Notes under the pieces: model-generated
What the model was told of the DNA's origin: nothing
Database searches by the model: none
Seen by the model: the letters and a program-made list of their open reading frames with translations, nothing else
Origin: Pinus tabuliformis
Taxonomy: Eukaryota > Streptophyta > Pinopsida > Pinales > Pinaceae
NCBI GenBank assembly: GCA_031772625.1
Contig: CM062817.1
Location: 948,846,327-948,910,326, forward strand
Direction: 5' to 3'
DNA length: 64,000 nucleotides
Part shown: positions 35,220 to 46,162 of the stretch, in pieces
Position numbering within the stretch: the stretch's first letter is position 1
How the letters are laid out: each line of letters opens with the position of its first letter
Position numbers and translations under genes: made by a program

Positions 35220-36450
35220 ATTGAAAATTGTGCAATTCTGGAGGGGAACTAACTTTCCCTCCATAAATTGTGCAATCCTGTTGGACTGCCTGTTGGGCTC
35301 CAAAAATGTGAAATCCATCCAGGCATCCTTCCCTTTGAAAACTGCACAATCTAGCCCAACATTGGGCATCGGCTTAGAAATTGCACAATTTTGACTGACA
35401 ACCAAGGCTTCAGTCTAGAAATTGCGTAATCCATGAGGGACATCCAGTCATGCTCAGCCCAGAAACTATGTAGATCTCATCCCCAGGATTGCAGACTATT
35501 GCTTGTGGTTCTAGGTTGGTCGGTTCCCTCCAGGACTGAGCAATCATGATTTGCATGCATGGGCTGTTTTTCTCGAAAAAGAAAAAATAAAAAGGAAAAA
35601 AAAATCCCTAGGTTCTAGGGATCTAATTTTAGTAGTTGGAGGTTACATGCAAATATTGTTTAGAAACTTCGCTCCAAGTGTCACTTTTTCCTAGATTTGT
35701 GGCATGCGCGTCATAAGCCTCATCCTTATCAAACTTATTTATTCGACACTGTAGAGCTCAACTCTTCGACACATTTAGCTCAACTCTTTTCGGTAAGTTT
35801 GCTTTTCATGTCATTTGCTACTTTTCTATCACTTTTTGTATTTTGCTTTGTATGAATGTTGATTTCTTGATTTTGCTCAATTCCTGTTGTCATTTAATGC
35901 ATGTTAGTTTGTAGAAGCATTGTTTTAATTTTTCATTGTGTCTCACTATTGTCACATGCATGACACTATTTCTACACTAACGGTTGTCGTTGCAGCGACT
36001 CGGTTCATACACATGCTTTCTTTACCATTTTCTGAATCTTGCACTCACTTTTTGCATGCATGATCATTCACTCTTTCTTACACTCAGTCTCGCCATGTAT
36101 TCAATTATTTTCATGTTTTCAGTCATCCATCAGCGGGGCTGGGCTGCCTTGGCTAGGACCTTTCCTTGCCTGGACAAAAATGTGCATTTATGAGAGTGAA
36201 GGGTCTACCTTCCTCCCAGAAAAGGCACAAATCTATCCAACACTGACCTCCAAGCCTGTATTGCGTAATTCTAGGAGGTAGTGCCCTGTTGGCCCCAGAA
36301 ATTGCGCAATGCAGTTTGTGGGTTTGCATGTCATTGCTGACTGAAGTTGCGCATTATGCAGTTTCAATCCTCTGCATGCCAATATGAACTGTGCATTATG
36401 TAGTTTCAGTAGTCAGTCAGCCTCCTGATAGCCTGGATTGTGCCTTGCAT
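35220..36450. repeat. Dispersed AATTGCGCAATT-like palindromic words
   Basis: About a dozen variants of (AGA)AATTGYRCAATYCTG recur here, often 37-70 bp apart. Examples lie near 35223, 35267, 35336, 35374, 35416, 36250, 36297, 36341 and 36388. The core AATTGCGCAATT is itself a palindrome, present as AAATTGCGCAAT at 36300. They fall in two clusters (35.22-35.54 and 36.25-36.45 kb) upstream of the unknown frame starting at 36637. They could be a worn short tandem repeat or a set of protein binding sites. Confidence 0.5.
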
Positions 36451-36636
36451 AGTTTTGGCAGTCAGTCTCCCAACCTCTCGTGAAAAGTCTGTAATCTTCA
36501 CTATCAGTCACCCAGGTATGTTGCATGTCAGTCCTCAAATTTGTTTTGGTTTTCAACTGACAGACTTCTTTCCATGATTGTTTCTGAATCTCTAGGTATC
36601 GCAGGTGTTCATCCGTCTCTCAGTAGTATAGGTACA

Positions 36637-39600
36637 ATGGCCTCCAAGAGAGCAGGGTCAAAGGACACCATTGGAAGTGCAACAAGAGATGCAGTTGAAC
36701 AAGTGTATATAGGCTTGCCCATTTACGAAGACACCAAGTTGTTCATAGACAAGGACATAAAGATGAAATGGCAGGACATCAACGACACATTCTTAGGCAC
36801 ATTTGAGGAAGATCTGGAAGACTGCATGGTCTATGTCAACATCCATAAGTCTGGCTTGTACCAGATTGCATGCAAGTATCCCACATTTCCATGTGCGAAC
36901 ATGATCCACTAGATTGTCTCGCACACCGATCTTGAGACAATGATTTTGAGCAGTGTCAGCGGGACAGAGCTTGCTACCTTCAAGACGAAGGACTTTCAAT
37001 AGATGTATCACTTGCCACAGCCGGTGATCATAATGGAGAAACCCTTCCGCAGACCCAACAATAGTGCAAACTCAAGAGATATCTTAAAGATTTGGGTGAA
37101 AGATCTAGCCAAGTCCAGGATAACACCCAACCAAGTTTACAAGATGAATATACTGCGGAAGGCATATTAGTACTTGGTCATATTTACATGCCACTTGTAT
37201 GGCCAAGAGAGCACAGAAACCTTCTCGCAGAGTCGGGTGATTGCATTGGACCAACTGGCTAGTGAAGGAAGACCTTGCAATTGGTTTGACATGCTGGCTC
37301 TTAGGTTGAAGGCATATGTGACAGAAGCTCGGCATCCACCCAACGGTTAGCAAGCAGAGATATACATGTCCCCATATATACTTGATGTGGTATGTGCCCG
37401 TCAGTAGTTCCCAAGCTTGAGTTATACATGGACACCTTCAGAAACCTCTGTGCACACTTATTGCAGATTGATCTCTGAATGCAACTTCCATGGAGTTATC
37501 ACACAGTTGTCATACCACTTTGTCACCCTTGTGTATAAAATGATATTTGAGAAGGATCCACCTTGCATGTCGCAGGTAGTGATGGAGGCATTGATCAACA
37601 TAACATATTGGTATTCCTCACCCCTTGGCACCTTCATACAGATGTACAACGCGGAGAAGGCTCTACATGTTTTACCGAAGTTTTCCATGGACAAGTTTGT
37701 CATGCAAGAGGTGTCATATCACATCTCGACAGGGTTGTCAGCAAGACTGCACAGGAAGAAGAAGGCACCTTGGCCCGCTCTTCCTTTGTGAATCGAGTTG
37801 TATGAGATACAGAATCTCAAGCATGCTGAGGCCGAGACAGAGGATTCAAAAGATTCACCTTCAGCACTAGAAGTTTCAATCCGTATAACTTGCATTGCTT
37901 GGTGAAGGACCACTGTGCGAGAGTGTGGTTTCCTTGGATCCACGGGTTGTGTCATTGGCCAAAGGAAGACCCATGGAGATATTGCTATCGCTTCTCTAGA
38001 ATCATTGAACTAGTCAAAAAAGCTATAGAGTGGTTGCAAAAGTAGAAAGAAGTAGCATCTGAGAGAGCACCATCATCAACAACAGCATAGGGTATTGTAC
38101 CTGTGTGTGACAAAGGTAAAAGAAAGGTTGTTGACAACGTAGAGGCAGAACAATGCTGCAAGTTCAAAGCAGATCCAGTTGTGATGAAAGAAGCTTTGGA
38201 GGTTGAGGTTAAGAGTCGACAACGGGACAAGAGGATCGTGCAAAGGCTAAGAGAGAAACAAATGATGGAGAAAACGAAAAAGGGGATGCAGGAGTTGAAG
38301 CAGCAACTCTGGGAAGAACAAGAGTTGTGTAGAATGGAGAAGGGAGCACAGTAGAGACTGGAAAAACAAGAGATGTAGCATGCATAAATTGATGAAATTG
38401 CGCCCATACAGTTTATAGACTCATCTGAGAAACTGGAACAAAGCATACAAGGTGACCAGTCGTAGGAGCAGGACTTAACTCAAGAGATTGAATAGATGCT
38501 AGAGCAGATGGACATGGATATGGTTCAGCTAGAGTCAGATTAGGATATTGAGCTCATGCCTCGGAACCAAGAGGTCACCCCAACGGCTTCACCAGATACA
38601 GAAGGAGATCAAGTTCTAAGCAATCAATGAGACATAGAAATGCTTGAAGATAATCGAGAGGCAGAGATGCACAAAATATCTTTCGATGAGTCGCAACACA
38701 GAATTGTGTAGTCACACAGAGTGCCCACTCCGGATGTTCACATATCTCCTGCGCAATTTGAAGAACGAGTGATCGTATCTGATGTGCGTAAGCATCCAAC
38801 AACATTAGACGATGCTACTAGAGCATATGTTGGAGCTACTAGCTCGAGTTTTTTATTCTTGATAGATGAGAACGAGCGCATGGCTAAGGAGTTACAAGCA
38901 GCCAATCAAGGAGGAGAATAGGTTACATCGTCCGCTAGAGCAGAGTTGAAGAGAGTGATATTGGATTAAGCATTGTCCCTCAAGACAGTCATGCGGATGT
39001 TGTATTCCAGATTCGTTAGCGTATATAAGTCATTTTTCCATCTCAACGGTTGGTAGCAGTGATGTGCTAGGAGAACATGCATCTTTTCAAATCTGCACAC
39101 TGCTTTCGGTCACATGCAAACATAGACAATGAGGTACAAAGGAGCCCCATTGCACTTGCCAAAGATGATAAAGCCCAAGGTAGTATAGTTGAAGGCATGC
39201 ATTTGGAGTCAGATCCGGAACTATGAGCAACTCCTGCAACTCGTCACCAGTTTGTAGGCTTCACATGCGTGGGTGTTCAAAAGCATGGATTCCATTGTGC
39301 GCACACACACAATCCCATCCATCGGCACACTCACTGAGGCAAAGACAAAGAACAAAGTTTGACTAGAGCTTCACGTGTACTTTGATGAGTTGATGCGCAT
39401 AGCCACCAGCACAGACTTGGAGATTAGTGCAAACACTTTGCATCAATATGGCATTGGTCTGGCTACACTCAAGACTATGATGCACATGTTATCAAACAAA
39501 GTGGACAGAGGTGCCAATTCAGTGTACCCGAATGCAACGGAGGTAAGAGTTCGCTTTCACCAAGATGTCACCATTGATCACGTAGACACCACAATGGACT

Positions 39601-39683
39601 ACCAAGCTTGGCATCAGTTCACCACCATCAATCATCACGAGGATGTCGAAGAGTTGGTCTTCCCACAACTTTCTGAGTCTTAG
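36637..39683 (+). pseudogene. Decayed reading frame of about 1,015 codons, unknown, probably from a mobile element
   Basis: Starts MASKRAGSKDTIGSATRDAV and stays in one frame to about 37850. It then shifts once and stays in one frame to 39683, broken only by stops. Blocks: IGLPIYEDTKLFIDKDIKMK; FEEDLEDCMVYVNIHKSGLY; LYGQESTETFSQSRVIALDQ; GRPCNWFDMLALRLKAYVTE; then a basic, Gln/Glu/Lys/Arg-rich coiled-coil stretch (38103-38400). After that come an acidic low-complexity part, FLFLIDENERMAKELQAANQ, and a C-terminal part with RVRFHQDVTIDHVDT. No gag, protease, RT, integrase or transposase motif was recognised. A polypurine tract follows at 39842, so it may be the payload of an LTR element. In the inferred frame I count 24 stops: 18 TAG, 4 TGA and 2 TAA. 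Confidence 0.6.
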
Positions 39684-39841
39684 TGATGTCTTGCATGGCT
39701 TACTCAAGCCTATTTTGTCTCACATGGGTACATGTGCAAATTGTAATGTAACATCTTGTAAACGTGAAAGACCTAGTGTCGATAGTCGAATGTAACAGTC
39801 ATGTAGTAGTTGAAGAGTCACGAGGGTAGGTGAGGAGTCAC

Positions 39842-39850
39842 AAAGGGGGG
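39842..39850 (+). promoter_or_regulatory. Probable polypurine tract
   Basis: AAAGGGGGG is followed directly by TGTCACGGGTCACCCC, a form typical of a polypurine tract joined to a 3' LTR start. It lies 160 bp after the end of the unknown frame. Confidence 0.6.
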
Positions 39851-40960
39851 TGTCACGGGTCACCCCACCCTTTGTTATTTATAGAACCTCATAACTCATT
39901 GCACAGGATTTTTGGAGTGAAGCTTCCTATAGGTGTATCTTAGACATGGAAAATTTTAGGGGCTAATATTTGCAGGTGGGCTAATATTTCATGTTTTCTC
40001 CAAAAAGATGTTTCGTTAATTTCCATTTTTTCTACAAATGATTAGCCCAAATTTTATAGTATAAAATTATTTTACCTTACAAATCGCCAAAATTTTATAT
40101 AGACTATATAAAATCCTAATAAAGTTGAATATTCTAACAAAAATAGTGCTAAACATTTTATAGTTTTCATATTAGGGATTAAAAAGATTCACCAAGGTTT
40201 TTAAACTTTTAGATAAATGTCCATCCTTAAAATTATCCCTGATCTTAGAGAAAGCTTGGAGTGTATTGTAACGAGCCTTAACTTCTCCAAAGTGCAGAGC
40301 TAGTATATCTCTTTGGAGTATGCAACAATGACTGTAACGTTCTGTTGTCGCGACTAGTGGTTGGTCATAGTTGTATGTATGATTGGAGATTTCACTTTCT
40401 TAATATAACAGAGTCAACACATTTCATGCATATGTTGTTATTGTATTTCAAATACATTGGTTACTCTAATGATATATGTATTTTTTGTTTATGGATGTAT
40501 GTATGGACTTTTTTTATATATGATTGTATGAATCTTATTGAGATGTGTTGTTCGTTCAACCATCACTTTGGATCGTTGGCTAACCTTCTTTCCAGCGTGT
40601 GATGTATCTCTCTCATGTGTTCCGTTTCAAGCTATGTGTTGTCACAGGTTTCCAAGGGACACACTCATACCCCTGTTACATGTGTTAGACCCATTAATGC
40701 ACCTTCCTTGACTTGTTGCACATGTCACACCCTTGCTACCAACAGGGGCATCTAACTCACCTCTGCGCGCATTTGTTGTCAAGGTGATACTGTACTACCC
40801 CACTGCTAGGAATCCTACACCAAATGGTCTGAGGTCTAGTTGGGACTTCTTACCAGGGAGATCCCCTGACATGTTGGCAAGTCCAGCACTGTCAACACAT
40901 TATTAGTCTAATTACTTTGAAATTGATGTATAACATACATCTAGTTACGTCAAATCAAAA
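39851..40960 (+). repeat. Probable 3' LTR (end not found) and following non-coding DNA
   Basis: Begins TGTCACGGGTCACCCC. No matching 5' LTR is visible between 34.07 and 36.6 kb, so the element would be 5'-truncated or rearranged. I cannot fix the 3' end. A small inverted repeat, CTCCAAAG...CTTTGGAG, lies at about 40284-40318. No coding signal. Confidence 0.4.
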
Positions 40961-41238
40961 ATCAACATCTACACTCAAATCACTGAATCTAGTGCAAGAA
41001 TTCAAATAGAATTAGAAATCAACATCTACACTAAAATCAATGAATATAATGAAAGAAATCAAATACGATTAGAGGCCAACATCTACACTGAAATCAATGC
41101 ATCCACTGCCAGCAATAAAATAGTATTAGAAATCAACAACTACACTGAAATCAATGCATTTAATGAAATCAATAAAATAAGATTAGTAATCGACATATAT
41201 AATGAAATCAATGTATCTAATTCACTGAGTAAAATTGT
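40961..41238. repeat. 57-bp minisatellite, about five units
   Basis: Units begin at 40961, 41018, 41075, 41132 and 41189, exactly 57 bp apart. Each begins like ATCAACATCTACACTGAAAT and contains AATAAAATA(G)ATTAGAA near the end. The last unit is the most diverged and runs into the CT tract. Confidence 0.9.
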
Positions 41239-41322
41239 ATCTCTCCTTCTCTCTCTCACCCTCCCTTTCCCCATCTCTCTCGCCCTATCTCCCTCTCTCT
41301 TCCTCTCTGTCTATTTGTCTCT

Positions 41323-41353
<31 letters not shown>

Positions 41354-42200
41354 CTCCCTCTCTTTATCTCTCAATTATTCCCTCTCTCCCCCATCCATCT
41401 ATATATCTATCTCCCTACGTCTCTCCTTCTATGTCTCTCTATCTCATCCCCAAACAAACACACACATTCTCTGCATATCTATCTATCTCTCCCTCCCTCC
41501 CTCTGCCTCTCCCCCTCTCCCTCTCTCTTCCCTCTCTCTCTCTCTCTCTTCCCCTTTCCTCCTCTCTTCCCTACCACTCTACTCTCTCCCTCACTCTCTC
41601 CCCATCACTTCCTTGGCACTGTAACTCTCTCTTTGCACCATTTTCTGTCAGTGTCTTTCTTATTCCCTCCCTCTCTCCCCCCTCTCTCCTCCTCTCCATG
41701 GATTCCTCTTTGCCTTCCCTCCTCTCTCTCCCTTTCTCTCCCACCTCCCTGTGTCTCTCCCCCCCATCACTCTCTCTTTCTCTCCCCACCCTCCAGTCTA
41801 TCCCTATCTCCCCTGCTGACTCTCTCTCTCTCCCCCTCCCTCTCTTTGATCCCCCCATCTCTCTCTCTCTCTCTCTCTCTCTCTAGCTTTGTCACTATCT
41901 ACCTCCCTCTCTCTGTCTCTCTTCCGCCTCTCCCTCCCTCCATATATGTGTCCCTCTCTTTGTTTCTTCCCCTTCTCTCCCTCTATCTCTCTCCTCTCTC
42001 CCTTGTCACTCCCTCTCTCTCTCAACCTCTATCTCTCTATGGATTTGTTCTTCCCTCCCTCTCTCTCCTTCCCTTTCTCCTTCTCTCTCTCCCCCCTCTC
42101 TCTCTTCCACCTCCCTCTCTTTCTCTCCTCAACTAATTATCTCTCTCTCTCTGCCTCTTCTCCTCTCTATGTTTCTCTCTTTTTCCTTTTCTCCCCCCTT
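41239..42200. repeat. Long CT-rich (homopyrimidine-like) tract
   Basis: Nearly 1 kb made mostly of TCTC, CCCTC and TCCCTC words with short (TA)n interruptions at 41325-41349. The long Ser/Leu/Pro-rich frames on the plus strand and Arg/Glu-rich frames on the minus strand are low-complexity artefacts. Such tracts can form triplex (H-) DNA. Confidence 0.95.
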
Positions 42201-43440
42201 CATATATATGATTGAGAATTGTCACTCTGTGTAATTAATAGTATATGTAAGGGCTAATATAATAATACTTATAATGGAGATAATTATTATTATAAAATAT
42301 TGGAATAATAATAATCAATAATATTGATTATTATAATAATAAAAATATATAAAGAAACAAATTGTTAAAGAAATAATAATATGTCAAATTTACATTATAC
42401 ACAAAACATTTTCCTTTAATAAATTTAATTACTGTGTATTTTTACAATTTACATTACATTTTACATTTGTATTTTACATTTTCTTTACATTTTATATTTT
42501 GTATTTTACATTTAAAATAAATTACATTTTAAATTTTACAAATTTTATACATATTCTAACTTGAATATTAATTAATACATTTAAAACCTGAAATCTGGTT
42601 TATTTTTTTCGATATATATATTTCACAACATTTAAAAAGTGTTCACATACTTATTGACATTAACCTACCCATCTCCCCTCTATTAAAGAGTAGTGACTAC
42701 ACATCTACCACACTCTGTATTAAAAGACTACTAGAAGACTCTCAGCTAAAAAAAACAATAATTTTTTTTTTTTTTTGGTCAAATATCTAATATAAATATA
42801 AATTTGAAAGATTTTTGGCAACCTAATTATTTATTAAAAATATACTTAAAATATAATTTTATTTGATATAATATAATTTTGTAAATTGTGTCTTAAATTG
42901 GATAAATTATTCACCATTTAAAATCACCTATAATCGTAGCATTTTGTGAAATTCATACTACGGGGAAAAGCTCTTGGCATTATCTACTATTTAACTGTAA
43001 CAGTAGAAGGTGATGATATATTTTACAAACCCCGACGAGACAAAGGGTGCTTTCGGTTTCAATTTTATAATAATAATGCAATGATGAAGTGGAAATGTAT
43101 ATACACATAATTCTGTGATCCGAAGTTTTTAAAGTGATTCTTAATGGAAGCGTTTAACTCAAATGAATCTCAGCAGCGTGTGGAAATTTTGGAGATGCTG
43201 TTTAAGATAGAATAGCAGGTCTTAGCGAGCGATTTTTTAGGAGTTATTTTACTATCAAAAACCGTGCTTATCATTGATTACTATAAAGGTGTAACAACTT
43301 AGTTCATAGTATACGTTACAAATGCTAACCAGACGAAGAGTACTTTCAATTTTATTATAACGCGATATTTGAATGGAAATGTAAACCAACCGCATATGTT
43401 TAATGAATAGGTAATTCAATGATGCGAAGTATGCAAAGTT
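42201..43440. other. Very AT-rich stretch
   Basis: No gene is seen. 42430-42545 is a worn array of TTACATTTT-like words. Two stretches, 43015-43110 and 43310-43400, resemble each other (both contain GACGA..CAAAG/GAAGAG.G.(G)CTTTC and GGAAATGTA), which suggests an old duplication. Confidence 0.5.
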
Positions 43441-43454
43441 AAACGTTACAGATA

Positions 43455-43640
43455 TAATAACTTGAATAAGGCAATGACAGAAAGTTGTAAATATAATAAC
43501 TTAAATAAGGCAATGACGGAAAGTTGTAAAATTATTCTTAATGGAAACATGAAACACGATATGAAATACATAATCTTTTATTCAACGGAAGTTATTCTTA
43601 ATGGAAACTTGAAACACGAGCGCAAATACATTTATCATGT
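43455..43640. repeat. Two short tandem duplications
   Basis: ATAACTTGAATAAGGCAATG with GAAAGTTGTAAA occurs twice about 38 bp apart (43457 and 43495). A second unit, TTATTCTTAATGGAAAC plus TGAAACACGA, occurs twice 57 bp apart (43535 and 43592). They lie downstream of the methyltransferase gene. Confidence 0.75.
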
Positions 43641-43843
43641 ATCTGGCCCTTCCTAAAAATAACCTACCCGTACCCCTGGTTCCACTCTTTTCAACTAATA
43701 GCCTCCATAGCATTCCATGTAGCACCTTTTATGTGTTTGTTGAGTTATACGGTACGAATAGAGATAACCGAGATTCAGGGAGCCGCTAACCAAGATATCC
43801 AACGGATAGTGATAACCAAGATCAAGGAACCCGCTAAAGTATA

Positions 43844-45268
43844 TCATTTGCGAAGGAGAAAGGCAATCACTAGGTCAAGTGTATTGGGCAGGTACTCTCC
43901 ATATTTGGCAGAGGCTCTTTTCTCAATTCTGGAGAAAAATTCATCTATCAGATATTCATTCCATCCCAAGTGGGCTCCCACAATATTCTCGAACAGGGCT
44001 CTGTAATGCTTTCCTACTATTCTCCCAAACATTTCCTCTTCCCCCTCTCTAACTTCCAACAATGGATGCAAAGGAAACCCACTCAGAGTCCTCACGCTGT
44101 CTATTGCAAACGAGTTCTCCATCTCCACTACGATCTTTAACTCCTCCCCACTTGGACCATAGTAAGGAATGTTGAAGGAGTCTAGTTTCTCCGCCTCAAT
44201 CAAACCCTGCCAACAAAATCTCCATCACTCACTGAATGTATTCAAACCTAATTATGAGATAATAATATCGAACTATATATTTTACCTCATTCACCAACTC
44301 CAGAAATGCAACCTCCAAGTGAAAAGCGCAAGCTCCCAACCCGCTTTGTTCCTTTATGGCCGCAGAATTACGGGCCAAGGTAGCGATGAACATGCATCCT
44401 CCAGGAATAATTTCTTCTGCTCTGGCACTTAAGAATGCTGCAAAGTCTTGTTTGAATTGATTGAGATAGGCATTGGCCACTGCATCACTGATATGTAGAC
44501 ATGGCCACCGTTCCAAGCAGGAGAACTTCTGTCCTCGATGCTAGCAGGAACCTGAAATCGAAAACGATTAATAAACGCGCTTCATCAACAATAAGTAGAT
44601 TTGGTCAGATGAGAGAATTAAATAGTAGGGTTTAACGTTTTTGTGACCTGTGAAAGCCAGTGGAGACTGATGGAGGAATGGCAGAAATGGAGGGTTTGCC
44701 GTGGGAAAAGTCGTCTGTAGTGCGATCCCGACACCGCTGACGCGAAGTAAGATCTACCCGCTGGAGGTTTATTCTGATCGTTCGCTGCTGCTACAGTTAC
44801 ATCTGCATCACGGAATGGGGGTAAAGTTCGAAACAATGTATTGAAATCATTCGACGGAAGATCCACGAAGTGAACCTGGAATTCTGGTACGTGCAGGCAA
44901 TGGCTAATAAAAATGGATTTGACAGCTGTGACGATGGTGTCGGCTGTGAGAAGAGTGTTCATGCCCGTTGCACAACCAAAGTCTGCAATACGAAACACAC
45001 CATCTACGGCCTTTACAAAAGATGTGACGTTCTGGTAGATTCCGTGCTCCAAAAGGGGTTTAAGGGCCAGAACTATCTTTAACTGCGCATACATCAACGG
45101 AATGATATAGGCTCATTCGTTTCAATAGGATGTCGGAATTAAGGTTTAACCAGGGCTTGATTAGGTTAAGAAAATTACCTGCACAGAAGGAGAATGGTAG
45201 GCATAACTTGTATCTCCATTTCCTCCCTTCATGCTGAGCACATTTTCGAGGGTGCTTACCCTCTCCAT
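43844..45268 (-). CDS. SABATH-family SAM-dependent carboxyl methyltransferase (one frameshift)
   Basis: SABATH enzymes move a methyl group from SAM to carboxyl groups or nitrogens of small molecules such as salicylate, benzoate, jasmonate or IAA, in the cytosol. Four exons: 45268-45179 (30 codons, MERVSTLENVLSMKGGNGDT), 45082-44648 (145 codons), 44551-44286 (266 nt) and 44206-43844 (121 codons with stop). All introns are GT/AG and in phase 0, as in the family. Visible motifs: IADFGCATGMNTLL (SAM site), FQVHFVDLPSNDFNTLF (acidic SAM contact), HSSISLHWLSQVP, and the C-terminal GWNEYLIDEFFSRIEKRASA. The total is about 384 codons, a normal length. His in SLHWLS is the state seen in benzoate-type rather than Met-type salicylate enzymes, so the substrate is open. 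Exon 3 is 1 nt short: GHVYIS (near 44495) and DAVANAYLNQ lie in different frames. It is therefore either a fresh pseudogene or an assembly error. Confidence 0.88.
44485..44497 (-). other. 1-nt frameshift in SABATH exon 3
   Basis: On the minus strand the exon reads GGCCATGTCTACATATC in the frame of GHVYIS, then AGTGATGCAGTGGCC in the next frame (SDAVA). The exon is 266 nt. With one more base it would be 267 nt, which matches the phase-0 introns on both sides. It is the only lesion I see in the gene. Confidence 0.8.
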
Positions 45269-45800
45269 CGGACTAAGTAGTCGATCAAGCAATTATTTCT
45301 CAGCAATGCAAAATCTCGAGCTGAATTGTCACTCGGAAACGTGAGCGCTGAGAGCAAAAATATATAACCAGAATAAGATAACGATGATGTCATGAGCCTG
45401 ACGTCATATACATGATAATTTTTGGGTGGGGGGGTAAATTCATGGCTTAAAGATGAAAAAATCTAATGTCAAATTAGAGATGAGTAAAATTATCTGACTT
45501 ATCGTTTTTATTCAAAGAAAATCATGTCACCTGAAATAATCAACTAATAATCCATAAAAAATCATACTTGGTCAAAATCTAAATCTTAATAAGTGTTTTG
45601 ATAATTAGATTATTTTCTTAAATATTAAAAAAAATCTCGGCCAAACTAGCAGATTCTTCAATAAAATAGATTAATAAATTTAATATTTTTAATGATATTT
45701 TTATATCCTTCGTGATTAATGAAAACTCTTACCCGAACAATTATGCATAATAATGACGTCAACATATTATATCTCAGCATTCTCACGTCATTTAAGAAAA
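45269..45800 (-). promoter_or_regulatory. Upstream region of the SABATH gene
   Basis: A TATA box, TTATATATTTTTG, lies at about 45357-45369, some 95 bp before the ATG. A perfect palindromic TGACGTCA is at 45399-45406, next to TGATGTCA-like sequence at about 45386-45393. A second TGACGTCA is at 45754-45761 and ACGTCA at 45785. TGACG words are bound by TGA-type bZIP factors in salicylate and jasmonate responses, which would fit a methyltransferase gene. The link to regulation is inference. Confidence 0.5.
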
Positions 45801-46162
45801 ACGTCCAAAATTAGCAAAAATCGATTTGAAGTGTGAGGTGGAGATCGAATTTGACGGTTAAATTGATAGCCACAAAGCAATTAACAGTAGATACCTCCGC
45901 CGCATTCAGCGTACTCGTTAGCATGAAATATGTAAAAGGTTAAACTCTCAAATTAATTCCAAACAACACTGGTGAGCAGACAGAAGAGAAAATTAATTCC
46001 AACCCTGGTCAGCAGACAGAAGAGAAAAGGAGGTGGCGGATATTCGCTGAGCAGCACGCTAGGAATTTCAAATTTGAAGCAACCGTTAAATTAAATTATT
46101 CCAACAATCATGCTTATTTCGAATGGCAAGTTGCAACTCTTATCTCGGTTGTAGATTGGCTT

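Noticed and set aside
35220..36450. CRISPR-like spaced repeats
   Set aside because: The words are short, variable and unevenly spaced, and this is plant nuclear DNA.
41235..42215. Ser/Leu/Pro-rich frames up to 273 codons and Arg/Glu-rich frames on the other strand
   Set aside because: They are by-products of the CT-rich tract. No domain, no start context, and all frames look alike.
44870..45082. 70-codon frame on the plus strand
   Set aside because: It is the antisense of SABATH exon 2.
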